From Deltaproteobacteria bacterium RIFCSPLOWO2_12_FULL_60_16 (GTDB taxonomy: Bacteria; Desulfobacterota; Binatia; UBA9968): a DNA stretch of 17,074 bases. A program made the position numbers and the translations under genes. This document shows, one piece after another, positions 1-7,056 of the stretch (position 1 is the stretch's first letter; every line of letters begins with the position of its first letter). Below the pieces are notes generated by a model. It had not been told where the DNA came from, did not search any database, and saw only the letters and a list, made by a program, of their open reading frames with translations. The stretch lies in the NCBI GenBank assembly GCA_001798565.1, contig MGSR01000094.1, positions 5,741-22,814 on the forward strand, given 5' to 3'.

Positions 1-1
1 T

Positions 2-937
2 CGGTCTTACCTGGCAACTTCCCGCGCCAGCGCCGTCATCGTGGGCGGTGGCGCGTCGCCGCCCTCGTTCGGGAAAGCGGAAAAGGCGTTCCTCGAAGTC
101 CGCGATCCCTATATCGCCTTCGCCAAGATCCTGCATGTCTTCAATCCACTCCAGCCATACGATGGCGGTATCAGCGACCACGCCACGATCGATCCTACGG
201 CGATAGTCGGGGAGAAGGTAACCGTCTTCCCGTACGTCTACGTGGGAAGGGAAGTGAGGGTGGGGAGGGGTACGGTTCTGTTCCCCGGGGTGTTTTTGGG
301 GGCCGGGGTCGTGGTCGGCGCGGATTGCTTCATCCATCCGCAAGTGACGATTCGGGAAAGATGCCGTGTCGGCAATCGGGTGATCCTGCACGCAGGAGTG
401 GTGATCGGCGCGGACGGCTTCGGTTACGCCGGGGAAGGGAAAGAGAGGATCAAGATACCGCAGGTCGGGATCGTGGAAATCGAAGATGACGTGGAGATCG
501 GAGCCAACACGACGGTAGATCGCGCGACGCTGGGCCGGACCCTCATCCGGAGAGGGGCCAAGATCGACAACCTGGTGCAGATCGCGCACAACGTGGTTGT
601 GGGCGAGGACGCGATCATTGCAGCTCAGGCCGGCGTCGCCGGAAGCACCCGCATCGGAAACGAGGTCATCCTGGCCGGGCAGGTAGGCGTGGTGAATCAC
701 GTCGACATCGGTGACAAGGCGAGAATCGGACCGCAATCCGGGATTCCGCGCTCCGTGCCTCCGGGCGCGGTCCTTTCCGGCGGCTTAGCGGCTGCGCCCC
801 ATCCGCAGTGGTTGAAGGTCATGACACTCCTGCCTCAGCTGCCCCGGTTGTGGAGCACGGTGCGCGGCCTTGAGCGGAAACTCTCCCGGCTGGCGCAGAG
901 ACGCGGAAAAGGAGTCAAAAAAGATGCTCGACGTTAA
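2..937 (+). CDS. lpxD: UDP-3-O-(3-hydroxyacyl)glucosamine N-acyltransferase, 5' truncated by window edge
   Basis: LpxD transfers a 3-hydroxyacyl chain from ACP to the 2-amino group of UDP-3-O-acylglucosamine, the third step of cytoplasmic lipid A synthesis. The frame is open from base 2, and the first residues ([11 protein letters not shown]) already match the family's N-terminal uridine-binding domain, so the true start lies upstream; the GTG at 41 is not the start. 311 residues are visible against about 340 in E. coli. After the short N-terminal domain comes a long left-handed beta-helix of hexapeptide repeats. It contains the GADGFGYA segment and the QIAHNV motif, whose His (residue 183 counted from the GTG at 41) corresponds to the catalytic His of E. 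coli LpxD. A basic C-terminal helix ends the protein. The last 14 nt overlap fabZ, which suggests translational coupling. Confidence 0.97.
   Translation, partial: RSYLATSRASAVIVGGGASPPSFGKAEKAFLEVRDPYIAFAKILHVFNPLQPYDGGISDHATIDPTAIVGEKVTVFPYVYVGREVRVGRGTVLFPGVFLGAGVVVGADCFIHPQVTIRERCRVGNRVILHAGVVIGADGFGYAGEGKERIKIPQVGIVEIEDDVEIGANTTVDRATLGRTLIRRGAKIDNLVQIAHNVVVGEDAIIAAQAGVAGSTRIGNEVILAGQVGVVNHVDIGDKARIGPQSGIPRSVPPGAVLSGGLAAAPHPQWLKVMTLLPQLPRLWSTVRGLERKLSRLAQRRGKGVKKDARR
911..914 (+). promoter_or_regulatory. Shine-Dalgarno site for fabZ
   Basis: GGAG lies 9 nt before the ATG at 924, inside the end of lpxD. It supports that ATG over the in-frame start at 870, which would add 18 residues not found in FabZ proteins. 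Confidence 0.7.
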
Positions 938-1361
938 GGAGATATTTAAGCGGATTCCGCACCGTTATCCTTTTCTCCTGGTGGACCGGATCCTGGAAAT
1001 CGAAGGGGATCAGAAAATCGTGGGGATCAAAAACGTCACGTTCAATGAGGGGTTTTTTCAGGGCCACTTTCCCCATCGGCCGGTCATGCCGGGAGTGCTC
1101 ATTTGTGAGGCGATGGCCCAGGTGGGGGCGATCTTCGCGTACGCGGCCAGGGGCGGCAGTGACCATGACAAGGTGTTCGTTTTGACCGGACTGGATCGGG
1201 TTAAGTTCAAACGGCCGGTGGAGCCGGGAGACCAGCTGCGCCTGGAGCTGACATCGCTCAAGCGGCGCGGCTCTTTTTGGAAATTGTGGGGCGTCGCGAT
1301 GGTGGACGGAAATATCGTGGCCCAGGCGGAGATATCGGCTATGGAGGTCCCGTTGGAATAG
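924..1361 (+). CDS. fabZ: (3R)-hydroxyacyl-ACP dehydratase FabZ
   Basis: FabZ dehydrates 3-hydroxyacyl-ACP in fatty acid elongation and competes with LpxA and LpxD for the same hydroxyacyl-ACP pool, which fits its place between those genes. From the ATG at 924 the protein has 145 residues, normal for a single hot-dog-fold FabZ. It opens with the family signature [13 protein letters not shown] (residues 11-23). The active-site segment [13 protein letters not shown] is followed by CEAMAQ; catalytic His is residue 48 and catalytic Glu residue 62. The start is chosen from the GGAG 9 nt upstream and from family length. It overlaps lpxD by 14 nt and lies 19 nt before lpxA, so it is very likely part of one operon. 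Confidence 0.97.
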   Translation: MLDVKEIFKRIPHRYPFLLVDRILEIEGDQKIVGIKNVTFNEGFFQGHFPHRPVMPGVLICEAMAQVGAIFAYAARGGSDHDKVFVLTGLDRVKFKRPVEPGDQLRLELTSLKRRGSFWKLWGVAMVDGNIVAQAEISAMEVPLE

Positions 1362-1380
1362 CGGCGCGCCGAAGGCGGAA

Positions 1381-2157
1381 ATGGCTAAGATCCATCAAAC
1401 GGCGTTGGTCGACCCGCGGGCGGAATTGGATGGGGATGTAGAGGTCGGGGCCTATTCGATCATCGGCCCCCGGGTGCGCGTCGGCAAGGGCACGAGGATC
1501 AGGCCCCACGCGGTCTTGGAGGGCAACACGACGGTAGGCGAGGGCAATACCGTTTTTCAGTTCGCATCCGTCGGCTCCATTCCCCAGGATCTCAAGTACA
1601 AAGGAGAGGACAGCCAGCTCGTGATCGGTCATCACAACACGATCCGGGAATTCGTTTCGATCAATCCCGGCACCACCGGCGGCGGAATGGTGACCCGCAT
1701 CGGCGACCGCAACCTTTTGATGATGTATTGCCACATAGCGCACGATTGCGTCCTCGGCAGCTATAACATCATCGCCAATGGGGCGACGCTCGGCGGCCAT
1801 GTGGTGATCGAGGACTATGTCATCGTGGGCGGGCTGGTCGGCGTCCATCAGTTCGTCAAGGTCGGGAGCGGGGCGATCCTCGGGGCGGGCTCCATGGTGT
1901 CGAAGGATATTCCGCCCTACTGCAATGCGACCGGGGATCGGGCCAAGCTCAGGGGGCTCAACATCGAGGGACTCAAACGCCGGGGGTTCAGCAGGGAGCA
2001 GATAGAGGCCCTGAGGAAAGCGTACCGCACCATTTTTCAGTCCGGCTTGAGGACCGGTGAGGCCTTGAAGGAAGTCCGGCGGCAGTTTCCGGAATCCCCT
2101 GAGGTGGAGCAGATGGCGAGTTTTATCGAGCAGGCCAAACGCGGGACCTGCCGCTAG
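1381..2157 (+). CDS. lpxA: Acyl-ACP--UDP-N-acetylglucosamine O-acyltransferase
   Basis: LpxA is the first lipid A enzyme: it moves a 3-hydroxyacyl group from ACP to the 3-position of UDP-GlcNAc. At 258 residues it is close to the 262 of E. coli. Hexapeptide repeats of a left-handed beta-helix cover about residues 2-180, with a helical C-terminal domain containing NIEGLKRRGFSREQI. The CHIAHDC motif gives catalytic His121 (E. coli His125); His140 and His156 match E. coli His144 and His160. By alignment from HQF (156-158), the position of the E. coli acyl-chain ruler Gly173 is Ala169 here, so acyl length may differ from C14. A GAAGG lies just upstream of the ATG. The gene is followed by an 88-nt spacer filled by a repeat. 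Confidence 0.97.
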   Translation: MAKIHQTALVDPRAELDGDVEVGAYSIIGPRVRVGKGTRIRPHAVLEGNTTVGEGNTVFQFASVGSIPQDLKYKGEDSQLVIGHHNTIREFVSINPGTTGGGMVTRIGDRNLLMMYCHIAHDCVLGSYNIIANGATLGGHVVIEDYVIVGGLVGVHQFVKVGSGAILGAGSMVSKDIPPYCNATGDRAKLRGLNIEGLKRRGFSREQIEALRKAYRTIFQSGLRTGEALKEVRRQFPESPEVEQMASFIEQAKRGTCR

Positions 2158-2165
2158 TATTTAAG

Positions 2166-2235
2166 AGTTCAAGTCGTTCAAAATGTTCAATGGGTTCAAC
2201 GTTGAACGTCTTAAACGGTTTGAACGATTTAAACC
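2166..2235. repeat. 70-bp imperfect palindrome of 9-bp-phased TTCAA/TTGAA units
   Basis: TTCAA starts at 2168, 2177, 2186 and 2195, an exact 9-bp period. The inverted pentamers TTGAA or TTAAA start at 2202, 2211, 2220 and 2229, again every 9 bp. The centre (2194-2207) is a perfect 14-bp palindrome, and the two 35-nt arms match at 27 positions. It fills the spacer between lpxA and lpxI and could form a long hairpin in RNA. There is no following T-tract, so it is not a simple terminator. Related arrays lie at 3072-3113 and 9455-9503. Confidence 0.85.
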
Positions 2236-2245
2236 TGATTTTTGT

Positions 2246-3061
2246 GTGAAGAAGCTTGGCCTGATCGCCGGTAACGGCAAGTTCCCTCTTATCTTCGCCG
2301 AGCAGGCGAAGCGGGCCGGCGTCTCGGTGGTGGCAGTGGCCCATCGGGGAGAGACGCCCAAGGCCATCGAGGGGATGGTGGATGCGCTTACCTGGGTCTA
2401 CGTGGGGGAGCTGGGGAAAGTGATCCGCGCCTTTCATCACGCTGGAATCCGGGAAGCCGTCATGGCAGGCGGCATTCAGAAGGTCAGGCTTTTCTCGAAT
2501 TTCCGGCCGGACCTGCGCGGGGCGGCGTTTCTGGCCCGGGTGCGCAGCCGGGAAGACGATCAGCTCTTGCGGGCGGTCGCCGAAGAGCTCGAAAGAGAAG
2601 GCATTCGCATTTTGGAATCCACCCTGTTTCTCTCTGAGCTCCTGCCGTCCGAGGGCGTGCTCACAAGGCGCCCCCCTACCACGGAGCAGTGGGAAGATAT
2701 CCGCATAGGATTGGAAACCGCTAAGGAGCTGGGCCGGCTGGGCATCGGACAGACCGTGGTGGTTAAAAACCGGGTGGTTCTGGCTGTCGAGGCGGTTGAA
2801 GGAACGGACGCTGCGATCCGCAGAGGCGGCAGCCTGGGCAAAGGGGGTTTCGTCGTGGTCAAGGTGAGCAAGCCCCAGCAGGACCTGCGTTTCGACGTGC
2901 CGGCGGTCGGGGTGGACACAGTCGAGCTGCTGCATGAGCTCAAAGGAGCGGTCTTGGCGGTGGAGGCGGGCAAGACGATCCTCCTGGAAAAAGAAGATCT
3001 CCTCAAAGAGGCGAATCGGCGGGGGATCGTGGTCGTCGCCGTCAGTGGCGAAAAAAAGTAG
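2246..3061 (+). CDS. lpxI: UDP-2,3-diacylglucosamine pyrophosphatase LpxI (DUF1009)
   Basis: LpxI hydrolyses UDP-2,3-diacylglucosamine to lipid X and UMP, replacing the unrelated LpxH found in E. coli. LpxI is known to attack the beta phosphorus and LpxH the alpha. The protein begins KKLGLIAGNGKFP, the typical LpxI N-terminus. It carries VMAGGIQK (72-79) and the conserved C-terminal block with EGTDA (185-189), an Asp-containing motif expected near the metal site, then KVSKPQQD and FDVPAVG. Length is 271 residues from the GTG at 2246. An ATG at 2183 would add 21 residues encoded by the repeat (MFNGFNVERL...), which look like translated repeat, so the later start is preferred; no clear Shine-Dalgarno site precedes it. 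Its place between lpxA and lpxB is the usual one. Confidence 0.93.
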   Translation: MKKLGLIAGNGKFPLIFAEQAKRAGVSVVAVAHRGETPKAIEGMVDALTWVYVGELGKVIRAFHHAGIREAVMAGGIQKVRLFSNFRPDLRGAAFLARVRSREDDQLLRAVAEELEREGIRILESTLFLSELLPSEGVLTRRPPTTEQWEDIRIGLETAKELGRLGIGQTVVVKNRVVLAVEAVEGTDAAIRRGGSLGKGGFVVVKVSKPQQDLRFDVPAVGVDTVELLHELKGAVLAVEAGKTILLEKEDLLKEANRRGIVVVAVSGEKK

Positions 3062-3071
3062 GTTTGCGATG

Positions 3072-3113
3072 TTCAGGCGGCTCAAGATGTTTAAACGGTT
3101 GGAATGTTTTGAA
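3072..3113. repeat. Degenerate copy of the 9-bp-phased array
   Basis: TTCAG (3072), CTCAA (3081), TTTAA (3090), TTGGA (3099) and TTTGA (3108) keep an exact 9-bp step around a GTTTAAAC palindrome. It occupies the spacer between lpxI and the oxidoreductase gene. It is more diverged and less self-complementary than the copy at 2166-2235. Confidence 0.65.
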
Positions 3114-3132
3114 CCATGGGATGTGCGGCGAG

Positions 3133-4110
3133 ATGGATGCTGAGTCAAAGATCGCGGTCGGGGTTGTCGGCGTCGGCTACGCGGGGCGTTTTCATGCGGA
3201 GAAGTATGCCGCCTCCAAGAAGGCTACGCTGGTCGCCGTGGCGGACGTGGTTCCGGAGCGCGCCGCGGAGGTCGGGCGAAAATTGGGCGCGGCTTATGTG
3301 ACCGATTACCGCGAATTGTTCGACCGTGTGCGCTGCGTCAGCGTCGCTGTTCCGACGCGTCTCCATCACCAGGTAAGCCGGGACTTTCTGGCGGGCGGGA
3401 TCGATGTCCTGGTGGAGAAGCCGTTGGCCGCCTCTTTGGATGAGGGGAGGGATCTGGTGGCGCTGGCCAAAGAGAAGGGGCTTGTCCTGCAGGTGGGGCA
3501 TCTGGAACGATTCAATCCGGCGATCCGCCGGCTGGAGGGGGTGATCCGAGACCCCAGGTTCGTGGAGTGTCATCGTCTTGCGCCTTTTGTGGAGCGCGGC
3601 ACCGACGTGAATGTCGTCTTTGACTTGATGATCCACGACATCGACGTGATCGCCAGTCTGGTGCGCTCGCCCGTCGAGCGGGTGGAGGCCGTCGGCGTCG
3701 CGGTCTTGACTGACAAGCCGGACATCGCCAATGCGCGCATCACCTTTGCCGGCGGCTGCATCGCCAACGTGACCTCCAGCAGGGTGTCCCTCAAGCGCGA
3801 GAGAAAAATCCGTTTTTTCCAGCCGGACGCCTACATCTCCATCGATTACGACCAGAAGCGGGCGCAGATCTATCGGAGGCCGGGGAAGGGCGCAGGGTGG
3901 CGCGATATCCGGGCGGAAACGATCGAGATCAAAGAAGGAGACGCCATGGCGGACGAGATCGACTCTTTTCTCGACACGGTCCGGAGCCGCGGCCTCCCGT
4001 TGGTGAGCGGCGAAGAGGGACTGCGGGCCCTGGAGATCGCGACGATGATCAGTGAACAGATAGATAAGCAGCCGGCATTCAGCGGTCAGCCTTCGGCTTC
4101 GGACGGTTGA
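3133..4110 (+). CDS. Gfo/Idh/MocA-family NAD(P)-dependent oxidoreductase, GnnA-like
   Basis: A 325-residue member of the Gfo/Idh/MocA sugar dehydrogenase family. The N-terminal Rossmann fold has the nucleotide-binding GVGYAG (13-18), then AVPTRLHH (72-79) and the catalytic-lysine motif EKP (95-97), followed by the family's C-terminal alpha/beta domain with GHLERFNP (122-129) and DLMIHDIDV (164-172). In Acidithiobacillus and Leptospira, GnnA of this family oxidises the 3-OH of UDP-GlcNAc, and the aminotransferase GnnB then makes the 3-amino sugar; in Acidithiobacillus both genes sit between lpxA and lpxB. The position here supports a nucleotide-sugar role, but no GnnB is in view, so the substrate is unproven. 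ATGs at 3121 and 3133 are both possible; 3064 would translate repeat. The last residues (SGQPSASDG) come from a TCAGC repeat. Confidence 0.85.
   Translation: MDAESKIAVGVVGVGYAGRFHAEKYAASKKATLVAVADVVPERAAEVGRKLGAAYVTDYRELFDRVRCVSVAVPTRLHHQVSRDFLAGGIDVLVEKPLAASLDEGRDLVALAKEKGLVLQVGHLERFNPAIRRLEGVIRDPRFVECHRLAPFVERGTDVNVVFDLMIHDIDVIASLVRSPVERVEAVGVAVLTDKPDIANARITFAGGCIANVTSSRVSLKRERKIRFFQPDAYISIDYDQKRAQIYRRPGKGAGWRDIRAETIEIKEGDAMADEIDSFLDTVRSRGLPLVSGEEGLRALEIATMISEQIDKQPAFSGQPSASDG
4079..4097. repeat. TCAGC 7-bp-phased repeat inside the 3' end of the oxidoreductase gene
   Basis: TCAGC at 4079 and 4086 and TCGGC at 4093 step by exactly 7 bp. The 10-mer AGCGGTCAGC (4081-4090) recurs identically at 10373-10382 in the non-coding array before waaF. 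Here it encodes part of the terminal SGQPSASDG tail. Confidence 0.5.
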
Positions 4111-4126
4111 GGGCCGATTGGGGCCA

Positions 4127-5269
4127 ATGGGAGGACCGGGGAAGAAGATCATGCTCGTCGTGGGGGAGGCTTCAGGCGACCTCCACGGCTCTTACTTGGT
4201 CGAGGCCCTTTACCGGCGCGATCCGAGTCTGGAAATTCTTGCCGTGGCGGGGGAGGGGCTGAAGCGGCAGGGGGTGAAGGTCCTCTTTGACGTGGGCGAG
4301 CTGACGGGAATGGGGTTTGCGGAGCTGGCCGGCAACCTGGGAACCCTGTGGCGGGCATATCGGCGCTTGCGCGGCGCTCTGCGGGAGCAAAGGCCGAGCC
4401 TGCTGGTGCTGATTGATTTTCCCGAATTCAACCTGCGGCTGGCCCGGGCGGCAAAGAAGTTGCGGATACCGGTCCTCTACTACGTCAGCCCGCAGGTTTG
4501 GGCGTGGCGGCGACGCCGCATCCGAAAGATCGCGCAATGCGTGGATAGAATGGCGGTGGTCTTTCCCTTCGAAGTGGCGCTCTATGAAGAACAGGGAGTC
4601 CCGGTAACTTTTGTCGGCCACCCGCTGTTGGATCTCGCCCGCGCTACCGAGCCTCGCGAAAGGATCGTGAGGCAGTACGGATTGGACCCGTCGAGAAAGA
4701 CCATCGCCCTTTTGCCGGGAAGCCGGAGGCGGGAGGTTGCCTATCACCTTCCGCCCATGCTGGAGGCGGCCCGGCGCTTGAATGAAGAGATGGAAGTCCA
4801 GTTCATCCTGGTGCGCGCCAGCACGGTCGATAGGCGGATTTTTGACGGGATCCTGGCCCGGCAACCGGTGCGGGTTTCTATTGCCGACGGGAACACCTAT
4901 AATATATTGCAGCTCTGCGACCTCGTATGGACCGCCTCGGGGACCGCTACTTTGGAAACCGCATTGATGCTGAGGCCTATGATTATCGTCTACCGGCTGG
5001 CGTGGTTGACCTACGGCCTGGCCCGATTGCTCGTAAGCGTCAGGCATATCGGCATGGTCAATATCCTGGCCGGGGAAGCGGTGGTGCCGGAATTGATTCA
5101 GGGCGAGGTCACGGCGGAGAGGATCCTCGATGCCAGCCGGCACATCTTGGGGGACCCGGCATTACAGGAACGGATCGTCGGTAAACTCGCGCAGGTTCGG
5201 GAAAAGCTCGGCGCGCCCGGCGCTTCCGGCCGGGTTGCGGATATCGCGCTTTCCATGATGGCGAAATAA
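4127..5269 (+). CDS. lpxB: Lipid-A-disaccharide synthase (GT19)
   Basis: LpxB joins lipid X to UDP-2,3-diacylglucosamine to form the beta-1,6 lipid A disaccharide 1-phosphate at the inner face of the inner membrane. The 380-residue product matches the family length. Motifs in order: VVGEASGDLHG (11-21), LIDFPEFNL (95-103) with the conserved Asp98, YYVSPQVWAWRR (118-129), FVGHPLLD (162-169), LLPGSRRREV (195-204) and the donor-site SGTATLETAL (271-280). The ATG at 4127 gives the usual few residues before the first beta strand; TTG 4118 is in frame but less likely, and ATG 4151 would remove the start of that strand. The gene lies 16 nt after the oxidoreductase and 27 nt before msbA. Confidence 0.97.
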   Translation: MGGPGKKIMLVVGEASGDLHGSYLVEALYRRDPSLEILAVAGEGLKRQGVKVLFDVGELTGMGFAELAGNLGTLWRAYRRLRGALREQRPSLLVLIDFPEFNLRLARAAKKLRIPVLYYVSPQVWAWRRRRIRKIAQCVDRMAVVFPFEVALYEEQGVPVTFVGHPLLDLARATEPRERIVRQYGLDPSRKTIALLPGSRRREVAYHLPPMLEAARRLNEEMEVQFILVRASTVDRRIFDGILARQPVRVSIADGNTYNILQLCDLVWTASGTATLETALMLRPMIIVYRLAWLTYGLARLLVSVRHIGMVNILAGEAVVPELIQGEVTAERILDASRHILGDPALQERIVGKLAQVREKLGAPGASGRVADIALSMMAK

Positions 5270-5296
5270 AGTGAGGAGCGAGGCGTCTGGAGCGTT

Positions 5297-7051
5297 ATGA
5301 CGATTTATCTGCGCTTATTAAAATTTCTCAGGCCGTATGTCTGGCCCTACTTCACGATGGCCATGATTTGCATGGCCGGTTACAGCGCGACGAGCGGGGC
5401 GGTCCCGTATCTCGCGCAAACCGTTTTTGACGACGTCTTTGTCCGCAAGGATCAGGCGGTTCTATCCTACATCCCCTTCGTGATCATCGGGATTTTTGCC
5501 GTTCGAGGCCTGCTGAATTTCGGCCAAAGCTACCTTACCGACTATGTCGGACTGCGTATCATCAATGACGTCCGCTCCGCCCTCAATAGCCATATTCAGT
5601 CTCTCTCCCTGGCCTTTTTTCCCCGCCATCCGACCGGGACCCTCATCTCGCGGGTAACCAACGACGTGGCGCTGGTGCGCTCGGCGTTGACGGATTCGGT
5701 CGCCTCGCTCATTCGGGACAGCACCTCGTTGCTGGTGTTGATCGTTGTCGCCTTCCTCAAAGACTGGGTTTTGGCGACGATCGCGTTCGTGGTCTTCCCC
5801 GCGTCGGTTTTGCCCGTCAGCCGGATGAGCAGGAAGATAAAGCGTTTTACCAAGCGCGGACAGGTGGCCAAGGGCAACCTCACGAACTTGCTCCAGGAGA
5901 GTATCCAGGGCAACCGCATCGTGAAGGCCTTTGGAATGGAAGAGTACGAGATCAAGCGCTTCGAGGAAGAGAACCGCCGGGTATTCAAACAGTCGATCCG
6001 CGGCTGCCGCACCCAGGCCGTGGTCGCCCCCGCGATGGAGCTTTTGGCCTCTTTTGCGATCGGCTCGGTCGTCTGGTACGGGGGCTCGAGCGTGATTCAA
6101 GGAGGCCGCACTCCCGGAGAATTTATGGCCTTCATGACCGCGATGTTCCTCATGTACCAGCCGTTCAAGCATCTGACGCGGACCTTTACGACGATTCAGC
6201 AGGGCGTGGCCGGCGCCGAACGGATCTTCGAGATCATGGACATCGAGCCGGAGATCAAAGATCAACCGGCTGCCCGGCCGGCGCCGCCATTTTCCCGCTT
6301 GGTCGAGTTTCACGACGTCGGCTTCGGCTACGGGCGGAAGCCGGTGCTGCAGGATATCAATCTGACGATCCGGGCCGGGGAGATGGTGGCTCTCGTCGGG
6401 GTGAGCGGCGTGGGAAAGAGCACCCTGGCGGATCTGATACCGAGGTTTTATGACGTGAGCTCGGGCAAAATCACCATCGACGGGGTCGATATCCGGGAGG
6501 TGACTGTTGAATCGCTACGTTCCCAGATCGGTATCGTCTCCCAGCACACGTTCCTTTTTAACGACACGGTCAAGAACAATATCGCGTACGGGGATCACTC
6601 GAAAGATATGGATCACATCGTGGCGGCGGCGAAGGCGGCGCACGCGCATGACTTCATCATCGGCATGCCGCAGGGTTACGACACCGTCGTCGGCGAGATG
6701 GGCGTGAAGCTGTCGGGCGGGCAGCGGCAGCGGCTGGCGATTGCGCGCGCCCTGCTCAAAGACGCCCCCATCCTCATCCTCGACGAGGCGACGTCCTCTC
6801 TGGACACGGACTCCGAGCGACTGGTGCAGGAGGCGCTGGAAAACCTGATGGTGCGGCGCACGACCCTGGTGATCGCCCATCGGCTCTCCACCATCCGCAA
6901 GGCCACCCGGATCGTGGTTCTGGTGGATGGATCGATCGTGGAGCAAGGGACGCACGAGGAGTTGCTGGGCCGGGAGTCCGAGTACAACCGGCTCTACACC
7001 CTGCAGCTTTTGGAAGACGCAAGAACTTCCCATGGCAAGACCCTGCATTAG
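5297..7051 (+). CDS. msbA: Lipid A export ABC transporter, ATP-binding/permease (MsbA)
   Basis: A 584-residue half-transporter, expected to dimerise and flip core-lipid A across the inner membrane. The N-terminal half (about 1-310) has six predicted membrane helices with the type IV exporter coupling segments. The C-terminal nucleotide-binding domain is complete: Walker A GVSGVGKS (368-375), Q-loop Gln416 in SQHTFLF, signature LSGGQ (472-476), Walker B ILILDE (492-497), D-loop SSLD and H-loop His528. Other ABC exporters share these motifs, but the position between lpxB and waaA makes MsbA the best assignment. GGAG at 5289-5292 precedes the ATG by 4 nt. The stop is only 5 nt from waaA. Confidence 0.93.
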   Translation: MTIYLRLLKFLRPYVWPYFTMAMICMAGYSATSGAVPYLAQTVFDDVFVRKDQAVLSYIPFVIIGIFAVRGLLNFGQSYLTDYVGLRIINDVRSALNSHIQSLSLAFFPRHPTGTLISRVTNDVALVRSALTDSVASLIRDSTSLLVLIVVAFLKDWVLATIAFVVFPASVLPVSRMSRKIKRFTKRGQVAKGNLTNLLQESIQGNRIVKAFGMEEYEIKRFEEENRRVFKQSIRGCRTQAVVAPAMELLASFAIGSVVWYGGSSVIQGGRTPGEFMAFMTAMFLMYQPFKHLTRTFTTIQQGVAGAERIFEIMDIEPEIKDQPAARPAPPFSRLVEFHDVGFGYGRKPVLQDINLTIRAGEMVALVGVSGVGKSTLADLIPRFYDVSSGKITIDGVDIREVTVESLRSQIGIVSQHTFLFNDTVKNNIAYGDHSKDMDHIVAAAKAAHAHDFIIGMPQGYDTVVGEMGVKLSGGQRQRLAIARALLKDAPILILDEATSSLDTDSERLVQEALENLMVRRTTLVIAHRLSTIRKATRIVVLVDGSIVEQGTHEELLGRESEYNRLYTLQLLEDARTSHGKTLH

Positions 7052-7056
7052 CGTCG

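Noticed and set aside
2183..2245. Upstream ATG start for lpxI
   Set aside because: The added 21 residues are encoded by the 9-bp repeat and have no counterpart in LpxI; the family start fits 2246.
3064..3132. Upstream start for the oxidoreductase
   Set aside because: It would translate the degenerate repeat ahead of a normal Rossmann-fold start.
2123..3148. Long minus-strand open frame of 341 codons opposite lpxI
   Set aside because: It is antisense to a clear LpxI, lacks recognisable domains, and its ends are translated repeat. Long antisense frames are common in GC-rich genes.
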